64,000 bases of DNA, taken from contig NZ_NFLE01000011.1 in NCBI RefSeq assembly GCF_002160755.1, positions 1 through 64,000 on the forward strand, written 5' to 3'. The DNA is from Lachnoclostridium sp. An14. GTDB taxonomy: Bacteria > Bacillota > Clostridia > Lachnospirales > Lachnospiraceae. This document shows, in pieces, positions 36,967 to 45,830 of this stretch. Position numbers and translations under genes: made by a program. The notes beneath the pieces are model-generated. The model did not search any database and was not told where the DNA came from. It saw only the letters and a program-made list of their open reading frames with translations. Every line of letters begins with the position of its first letter. Within the stretch, counting starts at the first letter, position 1.

Positions 36967-37681
36967 AAAACTGTTCCGCAGCGTTACCGCTTTGCTTGCC
37001 GCCCTTGTACTCATGGGCGGCTTTTCTGTTACCGCTTTTGCGGGCGGCGGTGACGTGAGCGACGAGCCGCCTACCCCCGTAACCGAAACCGAGCCGGAAG
37101 AAACGACGGGCGGCTATGAGCCGCAGCCTTTAACGCCGGAGGGCAACATGAGCCTTGTGGACGACATAACGGGCGAAGCGTCCGGCGATAAGCAGTTTAT
37201 TACCGTCGTTACGAAAAACGGAAACTATTTTTACATCATCATTGACCGCGCCGAGGACGGAGAAAACACCGTCCATTTCCTCAATCAAGTTGATGAAAAA
37301 GACCTTTTGCAGCTTATGGAGGACGAACAGACCGAAGCCCCCGCTTGTAGCTGTACTGAAAAATGCGTTGCCGGAAGCGTCAACACCGATTGCCCCGTTT
37401 GCAGCGTCAATATGAGCGAGTGCGCGGGCAAGGAAGCCGAGCCGGAGCCGGAAGAAACCGAGCAGCCGGAGCCGGAGGAAGATAAAGGCGGCGGCATGGG
37501 CGGTGCTATTCTGCTTGTCGTGCTGCTTCTTGCCGCAGTAAGCGGCGGCGCGTTCTATTACTTTAAGATTATGAAGCCCAAAAAGGACGCGGCAAAAGGC
37601 AGCAGCAACCTTGACGATCTCGATTTTGACGAGGACGACGAGGAAGAATTAGAAACCGAGCAGGAGGACGAGGAAGTATGA
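36956..37681 (+). CDS. DUF4366-family cell-surface protein
   Basis: 241 residues. A signal peptide (KHKKLFRSVTALLAALVLMG, cleavage likely after AFA near residue 29), an extracellular domain (QFITVVTKNGNYFYIIIDRA), a Cys cluster (CSCTEKC, CPVCSVNMSEC), a Pro/Glu-rich spacer, a C-terminal membrane helix (AILLVVLLLAAVSGGAFYYF) and an acidic cytoplasmic tail. This is the DUF4366 architecture known from Tn1549-like elements. It is probably a surface component of the mating apparatus. Confidence 0.87.
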   Translation: MKHKKLFRSVTALLAALVLMGGFSVTAFAGGGDVSDEPPTPVTETEPEETTGGYEPQPLTPEGNMSLVDDITGEASGDKQFITVVTKNGNYFYIIIDRAEDGENTVHFLNQVDEKDLLQLMEDEQTEAPACSCTEKCVAGSVNTDCPVCSVNMSECAGKEAEPEPEETEQPEPEEDKGGGMGGAILLVVLLLAAVSGGAFYYFKIMKPKKDAAKGSSNLDDLDFDEDDEEELETEQEDEEV

Positions 37682-39753
37682 AACTTGTAATTGCAGAGAA
37701 ACCGAGCGTCGGGGCGGCGATTGCCGCCGTTATTGGCGCGAATGAAAAGCGCAGCGGATATTTTGAGGGCAGCGGCTACCTTGTGTCGTGGTGTATCGGG
37801 CATTTGATTAGCCTTGCAGACGCGGCAACCTACAACGAGCAGTACCGAAAATGGAAGTATGACGATCTCCCCATTGTCCCGCAGGATTGGCAGTTTACCG
37901 TTGCCAGCGGCAAGGAGCAGCAGTTTTCCGTACTCAAAGACCTTATGCAGCGCAGCGACGTTTCCGAGATTGTCAATGCGTGCGACAGCGGGCGCGAGGG
38001 AGAACTCATTTTTCGATTTGTCTACGAACAGGTAAATTGCCAAAAGCCCTTTTCCCGCCTTTGGATTAGCAGCATGGAAGAAAGCGCAATCCGCGAGGGC
38101 TTTTCAAACCTCAAAGACGGGCGCAGCTATGACAACCTCTATCAATCCGCGCTTTGCAGAGCAAAGGCAGATTGGCTTGTCGGGATTAACGCGACCCGCC
38201 TTTTCTCTATCCTCTATCACAAAACGCTGAATGTCGGCAGAGTGCAGACGCCCACCCTTACCATGCTGGTAAACCGCGACTATGCGATCAGCAGCTTTAA
38301 GAAAGAAAAATATCATGTTGTCCGTCTGGACGCGGGCGGTGTTTCGGCTTTGTCCGAAAGGCTGAACGAAGAAGCGGCGGCGCAGCAGATGAAAGCGGCT
38401 TGCGAGAAATCGCAAGCCGTTTGTACTTCCCTCAAAAAAGAGAAAAAGACCGTTGCACCGCCGAAGCTGTTTGACCTTACCGCGTTGCAGCGCGAAGCCA
38501 ACCGCCTGTACGGGTTTACGGCGAAACAGACCCTTGATTATGCGCAAGCCCTCTACGAAAAGCGGCTTTTGACCTATCCCCGCACCGACAGCAAATATAT
38601 CACTTCCGATATGCAGCGCAGCACAAAGGAACTCATTACCGGGCTTTGTTCGCTGCTTCCCTTTATGCGGGACGTGAAGCTGCAAGCAGACCTTACAAGG
38701 GTTTGCGACAACAGCAAAGTAACCGACCACCACGCTATTTTGCCGACAGCCGAGTTTTTGAAAACGGGCTTTTCTTCCCTTACCGACAGCGAAACAAAAC
38801 TTATGACCCTTGTATGCGCGAAGCTGCTTTGCGCCGCAGCCGCGCCCTATGAATATGAAGCGGTTACGGCGGTTATCTCTTGCGGCGGTTATACCTTTAC
38901 CGCAAAGGGAAAGACGACGCTTTGCGAGGGGTGGCGTGAGATTGAAAAGCTGTCCCGCGCCGCGTCCGAGGAACAGGACGAGGACGCAGAGCCGGAAACC
39001 GTTTTGCCGCCGCTTGCCGAGGGGCAGACCTTTGACAATCCGGCAGCGGAGATCTCCGAGCGTTACACGCAGCCCCCAAAGGCATTTACCGAAGATACGC
39101 TTCTGTCCGCTATGGAGAACGCGGGCAAGGAAGAAACGCCGGAGGACGCAGAGCGCAAAGGGTTAGGCACTACCGCAACGCGGGCGGGTATCATTGAAAA
39201 ACTCATTAGCGCGGGCTTTGCCGAGCGCAAGGGCAAAAAGCTAATCCCCACAAAGGACGGGTATAACCTTGCCGCTATCCTGCCCGAAGTCCTTACGTCC
39301 CCGCAGCTTACGGCAGAATGGGAAACCCGCCTTACCGGGATTGCCAAAGGCAGCGACAGCCCGGACGATTTCATGCGCAGCATTGAGGAAATGACAGCGG
39401 GGCTTGTCAAGACCTATTCCGCGATTTCCGAGGATAAAGCGAAGCTGTTTACCCCGCAGCGGGAAGCAATCGGCACTTGCCCCCGTTGCGGCGCGGCGGT
39501 TTACGAGGGCAAGAAAAACTTTTACTGCTCCGACAGGGCTTGCAGCTTTGTGATGTGGAAGAATGACCGCTTTTTTGAGCAGCGCAAAAAGGCTTTCACA
39601 AAGGCGATTGCCGCCGCCCTTTTGAAAGACGGAAAGGTAAAAATCAAAGGTATGTACTCGACCAAGACGGGAAAGACCTTTGACGGAGTTGTGCTGCTTG
39701 CCGACACAGGCGGCAAGTATGTAAACTTCCGCGTCGAGCAGAACCGAAAATGA
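37678..39753 (+). CDS. topB: DNA topoisomerase III
   Basis: 691-residue type IA topoisomerase: Toprim domain (MKLVIAEKPSVGAAIA, NACDSGREGELIF), catalytic Tyr300 in LLTYPRTDSKYIT, GLGTTATRAGIIEKL and a C-terminal zinc ribbon (CPRCGAAVYEGKKNFYCSD). It decatenates or relaxes single-stranded regions, probably during plasmid-like replication or transfer of the element. Length and motifs are complete. It overlaps its neighbours by four bases on both sides (ATGA). Confidence 0.95.
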   Translation: MKLVIAEKPSVGAAIAAVIGANEKRSGYFEGSGYLVSWCIGHLISLADAATYNEQYRKWKYDDLPIVPQDWQFTVASGKEQQFSVLKDLMQRSDVSEIVNACDSGREGELIFRFVYEQVNCQKPFSRLWISSMEESAIREGFSNLKDGRSYDNLYQSALCRAKADWLVGINATRLFSILYHKTLNVGRVQTPTLTMLVNRDYAISSFKKEKYHVVRLDAGGVSALSERLNEEAAAQQMKAACEKSQAVCTSLKKEKKTVAPPKLFDLTALQREANRLYGFTAKQTLDYAQALYEKRLLTYPRTDSKYITSDMQRSTKELITGLCSLLPFMRDVKLQADLTRVCDNSKVTDHHAILPTAEFLKTGFSSLTDSETKLMTLVCAKLLCAAAAPYEYEAVTAVISCGGYTFTAKGKTTLCEGWREIEKLSRAASEEQDEDAEPETVLPPLAEGQTFDNPAAEISERYTQPPKAFTEDTLLSAMENAGKEETPEDAERKGLGTTATRAGIIEKLISAGFAERKGKKLIPTKDGYNLAAILPEVLTSPQLTAEWETRLTGIAKGSDSPDDFMRSIEEMTAGLVKTYSAISEDKAKLFTPQREAIGTCPRCGAAVYEGKKNFYCSDRACSFVMWKNDRFFEQRKKAFTKAIAAALLKDGKVKIKGMYSTKTGKTFDGVVLLADTGGKYVNFRVEQNRK

Positions 39754-40118
39754 TAAGGCTTGATGAAAAGCAATACCGCGCCGTAAAGAAAATGACCCGC
39801 GCCGCTTGTGCAAACAACGATTGCGGGAATTGTCTGCTGCTGGACGACGGGGAAACTTGCGTTTGTGTGCAGAGTATCAGCTATTCGCTGCTATGCCGCT
39901 ATTTCCGCGAAGCGGTATTACCCGCCGACAGGCAGCTTTGCGAACAGATCACCCGCAGCGGGGAAACCGATTTGAAGCGTTGCGCGGTATGCGGCAGCAC
40001 GTTTGCGGCGGGCAGCAACCGGGCGAAATACTGCCCCGATTGCGCGGCAAAGATACGCCGCAGACAGAAAGCCCAAAGCGAGAGAAACAGGCGTTTACGG
40101 ATAAAAACAACTACATAG
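39750..40118 (+). CDS. cysteine-rich VLP-type protein
   Basis: 122 residues with two Cys clusters: CANNDCGNCLLLDDGETCVC near the N-terminus and CAVCGSTFAAGSNRAKYCPDC near the C-terminus, the latter a clear zinc ribbon. It ends in a strongly basic tail. The pattern fits the cysteine-rich VLP domain proteins of Tn1549-like elements. Probable DNA-binding accessory factor. Its last codons overlap the oriT-like repeat that begins at 40115. Confidence 0.82.
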   Translation: MIRLDEKQYRAVKKMTRAACANNDCGNCLLLDDGETCVCVQSISYSLLCRYFREAVLPADRQLCEQITRSGETDLKRCAVCGSTFAAGSNRAKYCPDCAAKIRRRQKAQSERNRRLRIKTTT

Positions 40119-40215
40119 CAAGCACAGCAAACGAGTACCCGTTTGCGAGAAATGCCCGCGCTTCCCATAGAGAGCGCGGGCATTTTGCTTGTTGGGATAG
40201 TCCCAAACCCTTATA
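40115..40215 (+). other. oriT-like sequence, copy B
   Basis: A 34-base left arm containing a GCAAACG/CGTTTGC hairpin, then an extra 11-bp hairpin (40151-40161 with 40174-40184), then a right arm with TGCTTGTTGGGATAG and TCCCAAACCCTTATA. Both arms recur almost exactly, inverted, at 45651-45717 beside mobC; the extra hairpin is unique to this copy. The hairpin with trailing T residues could also terminate transcription between two operons. Confidence 0.65.
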
Positions 40216-40243
40216 TGACCGAGAAAGGACGTGATGAAAGAAT

Positions 40244-43200
40244 ATGCCGTATTCCTCATACGACCATGACAAATTGGAAACCGCCGAAACCATGCGGATA
40301 GAACGCCGGATATATTTTGAAGCAAAGGACAGGGAGATTGCCCCTTATGCTTCCTTGCCGATTGCGCAGCTACTTTCCATGCGCAGCGAAAGCGCGGCGG
40401 CAGAACAGGCGATTTTTGACGACCTTAAAGAACGCGCCGCCGCATGGGAAGAACAGGCGGGAAGAACGCTTTTGCTGGATAAAACACTTGAATATGTGAG
40501 AACGCCGCACGTCCAGCACACCGCTAACGAGTGGCAGACCACCGAGCATAACCGCCATATTCGCAGCAACCGGGTATATCAGATGAATTACTACATTTAC
40601 GAGAATACCCGCTACGACAAAGAAGCGCAGAAATCTATCCCGTATTCATGGACGCTTACATGGAGCGTGCGCACCAACAGCCCAAGCAGAACCCAAGCGA
40701 AGATTGCCGGACAAGATAGAAAGGTTTTCACCGACAAGGCAGCTATGGAAAAGTATCTGAATGGGCGTATCAAAGCGTATGACCGTCTGTTTACGGAAAT
40801 CTCCCCGCCTATCCCGCAGGAGTACGCCGACTATTTCAAAGTAAACGGTATGCTCATGCCGGACTACACCATAGAGGGCGAAGAACCCCCGCAGCAGCAA
40901 CAGGCGGCAGCTATCCCCGAAAATACCGGGCAGGAAAAGGAGCGTGAACACATGAGCGAACAGTTTTCTATTATGATAGGCAACCGCAGCCGCTTTGACG
41001 CGGGCGACCCCGGCGGCTATTGGCTGGATATGCCCGCCACAAAGGAGCAGTTGCACGAAGCTATGCGGAACGTCGGCATTACCGCCGACAACCCGCAGGA
41101 TTTTTCCATTCGCGGCTATTCCGACGACCCGGAGAAACATATTGCCTTGCCTTATGAAATGGTATGCGCCGCCGACGTGGACGAACTCAATTTTCTTGCG
41201 GCGCGGCTCGAACAGCTTGACCCCGCCGAGGTTGGCAAGCTGAACGCAGCCTTGCAGCAGAAAAACGGGCTTGCAAATATTGGACAGGTAATTGACTTCA
41301 CCTACAACGTGGATTTCTACGTCCATATCCCCGAAGTACATAACTACCACGATTTGGGCGACTATTACTTAAATCAATCCGGCATGGTACAAATGCCCGA
41401 AGAATGGAAAGGCGGCATTGACCTTTCTACTTTTGGCAGGAACGCTGCCGCGCAGGAAAAAGGCGCGTTTACCGAGTACGGCTATATCGTGGAAAGCGGC
41501 GACGAGTGGGAACGGCAGTTTGAGGGGCGCGAAGTGCCGGAAGAATACCGCATTATGAGTTACCCACAGCCGGAGCGCGGCGAACAGGACAAAGCCTATA
41601 TGGACGCAGCCGAAACGCAGCAAGCAGACGCACAGGCCGCAGAGCCGCAGCAGCCCCGCCCCGTCGTCCCCATTATCCTTACTTCCGAAAAGCCCGCCGA
41701 AAAGGTAAAGGAGATCACCGCGCGTTTGGAACAGGGCGTACAGGCGATTTTTGACAGCGACCGCTACAAAGAGTTTCTTACTGCCATGTCGAAGTTTCAC
41801 GATTACAGCTTGAATAACACTATCCTAATTGCCATGCAGGGCGGCAATTTGGTAAAGGGCTATTCACAATGGCAGAAAGAGTTTGACCGCCATGTAAAGA
41901 AAGGCGAGAAAGGCATTAAAATCTTTGCCCCCGCGCCCTACAAGGTGAAAAAGCTGGTTGATAAAATCGACCCCGAAACGAGAAAGCCCATGCTTGACCG
42001 CGAGGGAAAAGTGGTAAAGGAAGAAAAGGAAATCACCGTCCCCGCCTTTAAGGTTATAACCGTCTTTGATATTTCGCAGACCGAGGGCAAGGAGTTTCCC
42101 GACCTTTCCGTTAAACCGCTGCTTGCCGATGTGGAGCAGTACGAGGATTTTTTCGCCGCCCTTGAAAAAGCGTCCCCCGTCCCGATTGCATTTGAGCAGA
42201 TCACAAACGGCGCAAATGGGTATTTCAGTTTGACCGACAAGCGTATTGCAATCAAAGAGGGCGTGAGTGAATTACAGGCGGTAAAGACCGCCATTCACGA
42301 AATCGCCCATGCGAAGCTGCACGACGTAGACTTAAACGCCCCGCCGGAGCAGCAAAACCGCGTTGACCGCCATACCTGCGAGGTAGAAGCGGAAAGCGTC
42401 GCTTATACGGTTTGCCAGCATTTCGGCCTTGATACTTCCGATTACTCTTTCGGCTATGTGGCTGGTTGGAGCAGCGGCAAGGAAATGACCGAGTTAAAAG
42501 CGTCCCTTGAAACAATACAGACCACCGCAAAGGAACTCATTACCGAGATTGAGGGGCATTTTACCGAGTTGCAGCAGCAGCGGCAAGCCGAGCAGGAGCA
42601 GGGCGATACCTTTTCCATTTATCAGTTAAAGCGCGGGGACGAAACAAGGGACTTGCGCTTTGAGCCTTATGACCGTCTGCAAGCGGCTGGACTTACCATT
42701 GACCGGGTAAATTATGAACTCGTCTATACTGCACCGCTTACAAAGGATATGACGCTGGGCGACATTTGGGAAAGGTTTAATATCGACCACCCCGCCGATT
42801 TCAAGGGGCATAGCCTTTCCGTTTCCGACATTGTTGTGCTTCATCAGAACGACGAGGACACCGCCCACTATGTAGACAGTATCGGTTTTCAGCAAGTGCC
42901 GGAGTTTTTGCAGGAGCAGCAGACCCCCGTATTTGACAAGCTGCCGCCCGAACAGCAGCAAGCCTTGTCCGACACCGTACAAGACACTTTGCAAATGCTG
43001 GTTGACGCAGACAAGCGGATTTATGGCGACGTTACGGGCAAGACCCTTGAAGCAATCGCGGCGCAAGGATATTCCTACAAGGACGGGCAGCTTGAAAAGC
43101 AGCAGCCGGAAGCGACCCCCGACAGCCTTTTGACGGGTGAAACCGTCAGAACGCCGAGGGGCAATTTTCATATTACCGATATGAGCCGTGAACAGATCGA

Positions 43201-43591
43201 AGCGGCGGGATTTGGTTTTCACCATGCGTCGGAGGACGGGAAGTATCTCATTATGGGGAATGGCACACAGGCTTATGCCATAGCCGCCGAGCAGCCGCAG
43301 CGGGATAATCCCTTAAAGCACGTCGAGGACACCATAGAGCAGAACGACAACAATTTTGACGGGCTTATCAACAATACGCCGCAAACGCCCACCGTTGCAG
43401 ATTTTGAGCAGCGGGCAAAGGCGGGGGAAGCGATTTCCGTTACCGACCTTGCAAAAGCGGTAAAAGCCGAGAAACGGGAACAGCCGCAGAAAAAACCGTC
43501 CATTTTGAAGAAGCTGGACGAATACAAGAAACAGGCGGCGCAGCAGCCGAAAGATAAACAGAAAGAGCATAAAAAGGATTTGGAGGTTTGA
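40244..43591 (+). CDS. multidomain antirestriction protein (ArdA + ArdC/metalloprotease + YodL)
   Basis: 1115 residues. The N-terminal ~230 residues are a domain I cannot name firmly (possibly DUF3849). From residue 237 an ArdA-like DNA-mimic domain follows (GGYWLDMPATKEQL, IRGYSDDPEKHIA). Around 490-560 lies an ArdC-type ssDNA-binding domain (LNNTILIAMQGGNLVKGYSQ), then a zinc-protease motif HEIAH (residues 685-689). Near 790 is a YodL-like domain (FSIYQLKRGDETRDLRFEPY), and the tail resembles DUF4316. Such proteins protect incoming DNA from restriction. An in-frame ATG at 40952 with AAAAGGAG upstream could also yield an 880-residue form lacking the first domain. Confidence 0.88.
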   Translation: MPYSSYDHDKLETAETMRIERRIYFEAKDREIAPYASLPIAQLLSMRSESAAAEQAIFDDLKERAAAWEEQAGRTLLLDKTLEYVRTPHVQHTANEWQTTEHNRHIRSNRVYQMNYYIYENTRYDKEAQKSIPYSWTLTWSVRTNSPSRTQAKIAGQDRKVFTDKAAMEKYLNGRIKAYDRLFTEISPPIPQEYADYFKVNGMLMPDYTIEGEEPPQQQQAAAIPENTGQEKEREHMSEQFSIMIGNRSRFDAGDPGGYWLDMPATKEQLHEAMRNVGITADNPQDFSIRGYSDDPEKHIALPYEMVCAADVDELNFLAARLEQLDPAEVGKLNAALQQKNGLANIGQVIDFTYNVDFYVHIPEVHNYHDLGDYYLNQSGMVQMPEEWKGGIDLSTFGRNAAAQEKGAFTEYGYIVESGDEWERQFEGREVPEEYRIMSYPQPERGEQDKAYMDAAETQQADAQAAEPQQPRPVVPIILTSEKPAEKVKEITARLEQGVQAIFDSDRYKEFLTAMSKFHDYSLNNTILIAMQGGNLVKGYSQWQKEFDRHVKKGEKGIKIFAPAPYKVKKLVDKIDPETRKPMLDREGKVVKEEKEITVPAFKVITVFDISQTEGKEFPDLSVKPLLADVEQYEDFFAALEKASPVPIAFEQITNGANGYFSLTDKRIAIKEGVSELQAVKTAIHEIAHAKLHDVDLNAPPEQQNRVDRHTCEVEAESVAYTVCQHFGLDTSDYSFGYVAGWSSGKEMTELKASLETIQTTAKELITEIEGHFTELQQQRQAEQEQGDTFSIYQLKRGDETRDLRFEPYDRLQAAGLTIDRVNYELVYTAPLTKDMTLGDIWERFNIDHPADFKGHSLSVSDIVVLHQNDEDTAHYVDSIGFQQVPEFLQEQQTPVFDKLPPEQQQALSDTVQDTLQMLVDADKRIYGDVTGKTLEAIAAQGYSYKDGQLEKQQPEATPDSLLTGETVRTPRGNFHITDMSREQIEAAGFGFHHASEDGKYLIMGNGTQAYAIAAEQPQRDNPLKHVEDTIEQNDNNFDGLINNTPQTPTVADFEQRAKAGEAISVTDLAKAVKAEKREQPQKKPSILKKLDEYKKQAAQQPKDKQKEHKKDLEV

Positions 43592-43595
43592 TAGC

Positions 43596-43805
43596 ATGAA
43601 TACCCGCTTTACCATTGAGGAAGAAAACATTGTTGCGATCTACGCCGAGGACAGCCGGGAAACAACGCTTGAAAATATCCTTGCCGCCATGCCCTACATG
43701 GACGAGGATATGCGCCAGCTTGCCGCCGCAGCGGTGAACAAGCTGCAAGCCATGACGGACAGCGAGTTTTCCGAAAGGGAGTTTATCTTGACCGACGAGG
43801 AATAG
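43596..43805 (+). CDS. transposon-transfer assisting family protein
   Basis: 69 acidic residues (FTIEEENIVAIYAEDSRETT, EFSEREFILTDEE). They match the short family annotated as transposon-transfer assisting proteins in Tn1549-like elements. It follows the antirestriction gene by four bases and is the last gene before a strong terminator. Mechanism unknown. Confidence 0.78.
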   Translation: MNTRFTIEEENIVAIYAEDSRETTLENILAAMPYMDEDMRQLAAAAVNKLQAMTDSEFSEREFILTDEE

Positions 43806-43813
43806 CCCATAGA

Positions 43814-43865
43814 GAACAGGGGCGCGGTTGCCGATTTCCGGCACCGCGCCCCTGTTCTTTTTTTG
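43814..43865 (+). terminator. terminator of the conjugation operon
   Basis: A 15-bp GC-rich stem (43814-43828 with 43843-43857), extended by an inner GCC/GGC pair, and eight T residues. It lies nine bases after the last stop. Confidence 0.93.
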
Positions 43866-43869
43866 TCCT

Positions 43870-43895
43870 TGCGTGGACAATTAGAAAGCCGTTTT
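43870..43895 (-). repeat. 26-bp repeat, right copy of a perfect inverted pair
   Basis: Exact reverse complement of 25600-25625. It sits just outside the operon terminator, so the pair brackets the replication and transfer module (about 18.3 kb). Confidence 0.85.
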
Positions 43896-44006
43896 TGCGG
43901 GTTTGAATATACTTTATCGTCTATGTCGTTTTCATGCGCTGGAAGCCGCAGAAACACAGGCGTTTTCAGCCCTTAACATTCCACTTGCCACCCCATGTTT
44001 TGCGCC

Positions 44007-45341
44007 TTATCGCTCCTGCTCCCGCGCCCTGCTTTGGGACGGGTAAAGAATACTATCGACGTTCTTTTTGACAACGCCGTATTCCTGCATTTGCTTCTTG
44101 GCTTGCCGATAATCTTCATACAATTTGGTTTTCCTGTCGTTTAAGCTTCTATACTCCTTGCGCAGCGCGGCGAGATCGGGCAGCTTCTTTATCTGCATTT
44201 CCTTTAATGCCCTTGCCGCAGCTTCAAACAGGATAATTTCGCTTTCATGCCCCCGCAGATACTTTTCCTTGTCCGGCGATTTTCGGTATTCATCGTAAAT
44301 CGGTTTTAACTGTCGGTATGTGGTGGTGTGCTTGATAAGCAGCGACAAATCAGACATACGCTGTTCCACTTCCTTAACCGCCTTTGCCGCCGCGTCATGA
44401 GCGGTCATAATATCGGCTATCTTGCTTTCAAGTTCGCTATAATACTCAATCTTGTTTTCGGTTAGGAAGTTCATGCTTTTAGCAGCCTGTTTCAGATTAT
44501 GGATTTTTGCCCACCGTTCATAGCCCGCCGACTGTTGGGCTTTGATACTGTTTTCAAGATCGACGACAAGCCGGATTTTCTTATCTTCCCGCAGCGTTTT
44601 TGTTTTGGCAACATACACGCCCTTGATACGCTCCTTTATCGCTTCTTCCGTATAGGCCGCGCCGAGCGTCTTTGTGCGGGTAAACCGTTCCTGTCCGGCA
44701 GCGCGAAAGGAAATGTATTTGCCCTGTTTGATTTCATACCCCATTTCCTGCAAGCGGCGCAGCAGTTCGTCAAAATCTTTCACTTGGGGAATGAGAGTAT
44801 CTATCGCCGTTTTCAGCTTTGCTTTGTAGCTTGTCCCTTGCTTTTCGGCGGTGTATTCTGCATAGCTTTTTCCCTTGTCCTGTCCCGGTACGACGACGGA
44901 TAGCCCATGCTCTTTACATATCCTGTCGCTGGTGCGCCGGATAAAGTGATAGCTTTGCTTGTTGGAATGGTACTTTTTGTAGTCAACGAAGCTAACCGCG
45001 TTGAAAATCAAGTGATTATGCAGATGGTCTTTATCGACGTGAGTTGTCAAAACAAACTCATACTTGCCGCCTAATACCGCCCCGGCAAGTTCCATGCCGA
45101 TTTTGTGCGCTTCTTCCGGTGTGGTTTCTCCCACCGCAAAGGATTGTATCAAGTGCCGCCCTAAATGTGTGCCGCGATCTCCGGCAGCTTCCCGCGTCCA
45201 TGCAAACTCAATATCGGCGGTTTCCAGCCCGCAGCCGAAAGAGGACGCAAGCAGCTTCCCGTCTGTCTTTTCGGGATTTAAGATATAGTCTATCGCAGCC
45301 TTTAAGGTTGATTTAATAGGGTGCGTCTTTGTAACCGCCAT
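44007..45341 (-). CDS. relaxase / mobilization nuclease
   Basis: 444 residues. The N-terminal relaxase domain has MAVTKTHPIKSTLKAAIDYI (the Tyr is a candidate nucleophile) and the metal-binding histidines in HVDKDHLHNHLIFN. The C-terminal half is a long coiled coil (VVDLENSIKAQQSAGYERWA). It belongs to the MobA/VirD2-type (MOBP-like) family: it nicks oriT and leads the single strand into the recipient. It is transcribed opposite to the secretion operon, with its start overlapping the end of mobC, as in mobC-relaxase pairs. Confidence 0.92.
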   Translation of the reverse strand: MAVTKTHPIKSTLKAAIDYILNPEKTDGKLLASSFGCGLETADIEFAWTREAAGDRGTHLGRHLIQSFAVGETTPEEAHKIGMELAGAVLGGKYEFVLTTHVDKDHLHNHLIFNAVSFVDYKKYHSNKQSYHFIRRTSDRICKEHGLSVVVPGQDKGKSYAEYTAEKQGTSYKAKLKTAIDTLIPQVKDFDELLRRLQEMGYEIKQGKYISFRAAGQERFTRTKTLGAAYTEEAIKERIKGVYVAKTKTLREDKKIRLVVDLENSIKAQQSAGYERWAKIHNLKQAAKSMNFLTENKIEYYSELESKIADIMTAHDAAAKAVKEVEQRMSDLSLLIKHTTTYRQLKPIYDEYRKSPDKEKYLRGHESEIILFEAAARALKEMQIKKLPDLAALRKEYRSLNDRKTKLYEDYRQAKKQMQEYGVVKKNVDSILYPSQSRAREQER

Positions 45342-45631
45342 ATCTCGTCCACCGCCTTTTTAATGTCCTCTATATCCTGCCTGTAAACCGTCCCCGTCGC
45401 ATTGGCGCGTTTTGCAATCTGGTTGATGTTCCGGCTCACCGCTTGCAGTTCCCGGATATATGCTTTTGTGTCGCTTCGGTCAACGACAAGAATATACCCG
45501 TCTATCGCCATTTTACGGAAGTATGCCCCATACTGCTTTATGGGAAGCTGCTTCATCTTCTCGTCGATCAGCCGCTTTTCTTCTTCCGTAACGTAAAACT
45601 TCATCTGTATATTTCTCTTTCGGTTTTCCAT
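45302..45631 (-). CDS. mobC: MobC-type relaxosome protein
   Basis: 109 residues. The pattern RNIQMKFYVTEEEKRLIDEK (ribbon-helix-helix start), KQYGAYFRKMAIDGYI and LQAVSRNINQIAKRANATGT is typical of MobC. It binds oriT beside the relaxase and aids strand opening. A candidate oriT lies just upstream of its start, and its 3' end overlaps the relaxase gene. Confidence 0.92.
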   Translation of the reverse strand: MENRKRNIQMKFYVTEEEKRLIDEKMKQLPIKQYGAYFRKMAIDGYILVVDRSDTKAYIRELQAVSRNINQIAKRANATGTVYRQDIEDIKKAVDEIWRLQRRTLLNQP

Positions 45632-45650
45632 TTCCGCACCGCCTTTCGGT

Positions 45651-45717
45651 ATAAGGGTTTGGGATTATCCCAACAAGCACTTTTCGCAAACGGGTACTCG
45701 TTTGCTGTGCTTGCTAT
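45651..45717 (-). other. candidate origin of transfer (oriT), copy A
   Basis: Directly upstream of mobC. Read on the minus strand it has a GCAAACG/CGTTTGC hairpin, then TGCTTGTTGGGATA and TCCCAAACCCTTATA with a TTGGGA/TCCCAA dyad. The position next to mobC-relaxase and the paired dyads fit an oriT. The exact nick site cannot be read from sequence alone. Confidence 0.7.
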
Positions 45718-45774
45718 CTACTCCTTATCCCGTTTCAAAGGCAGCGTTTGTTGCACTCTCTTTCTAATTTGGCG

Positions 45775-45809
45775 CAAAAAAAGATTGCAGCCCCTATGCG
45801 CTGCAATCT
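45775..45809 (-). terminator. terminator of the XRE gene
   Basis: On the minus strand a 10-bp stem (45800-45809 with 45782-45791) is followed by seven T residues, 22 bases after the stop of the regulator gene. Confidence 0.85.
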
Positions 45810-45830
45810 CCTGCTTCCCATATTGTGAGG

